The notes under the pieces: model-generated
The model's database searches: none
What the model was told of the DNA's origin: nothing
The model's input: the letters and a program-made list of their open reading frames with translations, nothing else
Shown here: one piece after another, positions 63,383 to 64,000 of the stretch
Layout: each line of letters begins with the position of its first letter
How positions within the stretch are numbered: position 1 is the stretch's first letter
Translations under genes and position numbers: made by a program
Source of the DNA: Aplectana chamaeleonis
Taxonomy: Eukaryota; Nematoda; Chromadorea; Rhabditida; Cosmocercidae
NCBI GenBank assembly: GCA_029168955.1
Contig: JAPDOI010000039.1
Span: 2,294,001-2,358,000, forward strand
Direction: 5' to 3'
Length of the DNA: 64,000 nt

Positions 63383-64000
63383 AACCTATTAACACACATT
63401 GTCCGAAAAGAGAATACTCTCCATGAAATGGAATTCAGAAACAATGATCATGAAGAGAGTATCAGGCCGTATCGAAGACAACTCGGACTCAACACCACTT
63501 CCAGGCTGGAACAAGTGACAGTGCTGCACGACAGAAAATGTGCCGATTTTGTCAAGCAAACGATCACAGCTCATTTGTTTGCCAAGTTTACCCAACTCCG
63601 TCGAGCAGAATCCAAGTCGTGAAGCAGAATCGTCTATGTTATAACTGTTTATCGGACGCACATTCTTCAAAGGACTGCTCCTCCAGGAAGACATGCTCGC
63701 ACTGCCCGAAACAACATCACCCGTCAATCTGTCTAAGAAGTTCCGATTCAGTGATGACAAATCCAACCACACCGGCCCATCCCATCGCACCCAGCCGTCC
63801 TTCCCAGCCACCTCCGCGACATCAAAACAACCCAGCCCACGTCCATTTTTCCGACCATCCTACCGACGATTCCCAACCACTCCAACCAGCTTCGAAAGAA
63901 GCATCCTTTCCCAACCTTGCCCTCGCTCCTTCCTCCAACCTTTCTGTGATCGACGCAGATAAAACCATGCCTCTTCAACCAACGACAAATCTTAAAGATG
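63383..64000 (+). pseudogene. gag: BEL/Pao gag, element 2, second part with zinc knuckle
   Basis: Resumes as NLLTHIVRKENTLHEMEFRN and continues through a gag C-terminal region (LEQVTVLHDRKCADFVKQTI) to a TGA at 63620. One missing base there shifts the frame. The following frame holds a CX2CX4HX4C zinc knuckle (CYNCLSDAHSSKDC, near 63640-63680) and a second C-X2-C with His (CSHCPKQHHPSIC). After a Pro/Ser/His-rich linker it stays open to the window edge. The knuckle would bind RNA; protease and pol should lie beyond 64000. Confidence 0.75.

Overview
This window looks like part of a nematode nuclear genome, most likely a strongylid (hookworm-like) species. That rests on family resemblance: RTE-type and CR1-like non-LTR retrotransposons, BEL/Pao gags, nematode-style short introns (GTAAGT/GTGAGT donors, TTCAG acceptors) and many TA-target MITEs. 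I could not run a search, so the species call is an inference. No complete host gene is visible. A few candidate exons lie mainly in the first 25 kb; the rest is a dense nest of transposable elements in which insertions can be ordered by target-site duplications (TSDs), restored reading frames and empty sites.

Layout. 1-6 kb: a TA-target MITE family (39-509, 4199-4931), a 1.4-kb hAT-type element with an 8-bp TSD (2771-4182), and a CTCTGAG-ended element (4932-5879) carrying another MITE. 6-15 kb: mostly unrecognised DNA with candidate exons. 15.6-17.9 kb: a broken hAT-like transposase with a zinc-finger start. 18.6-23.9 kb: MITEs and a 3.3-kb RTE element with a 10-bp TSD. 26.9-31.7 kb: a BEL/Pao gag split by two CR1-like LINE copies, one carrying a MITE whose removal restores the reading frame. 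33-37.3 kb: a Harbinger-like repeat with a nested MITE, a 42-bp minisatellite and a CTCAGA-ended element. 37.4-40.7 kb: a second RTE copy, inserted into the end of a MITE. 42.2-42.6 kb: a second 42-bp array.

42,856-51,341 is a large near-perfect inverted duplication (arms about 3.64 kb, spacer about 1.2 kb) that carries a BEL/Pao gag start in both arms. The right-hand gag continues until 51,676, is interrupted by an 11.7-kb element (51,677-63,382) and resumes in frame at 63,383, reaching its CCHC zinc knuckle before the window ends. The 11.7-kb element has arrays of a 21-bp repeat at both ends. Inside it are a CTCTGAG element, a hAT deletion derivative that still encodes part of a hAT dimerisation domain, and a hAT-type element with an 8-bp TSD which itself contains a 3.64-kb LINE (PHD finger, endonuclease, reverse transcriptase) with a 12-bp TSD.

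The main general signal is architectural. Two groups of elements keep short conserved termini while their subterminal DNA is filled with a different short repeat in each family: a CTC(A/T)GA group (cores CACATGTG, GTTACTTGTAAC, CGGTCGGTACGC) and a hAT-type group (cores TTCCGTTTCCG, TTTACCG, TTAGTCG, ATTCGAAT).
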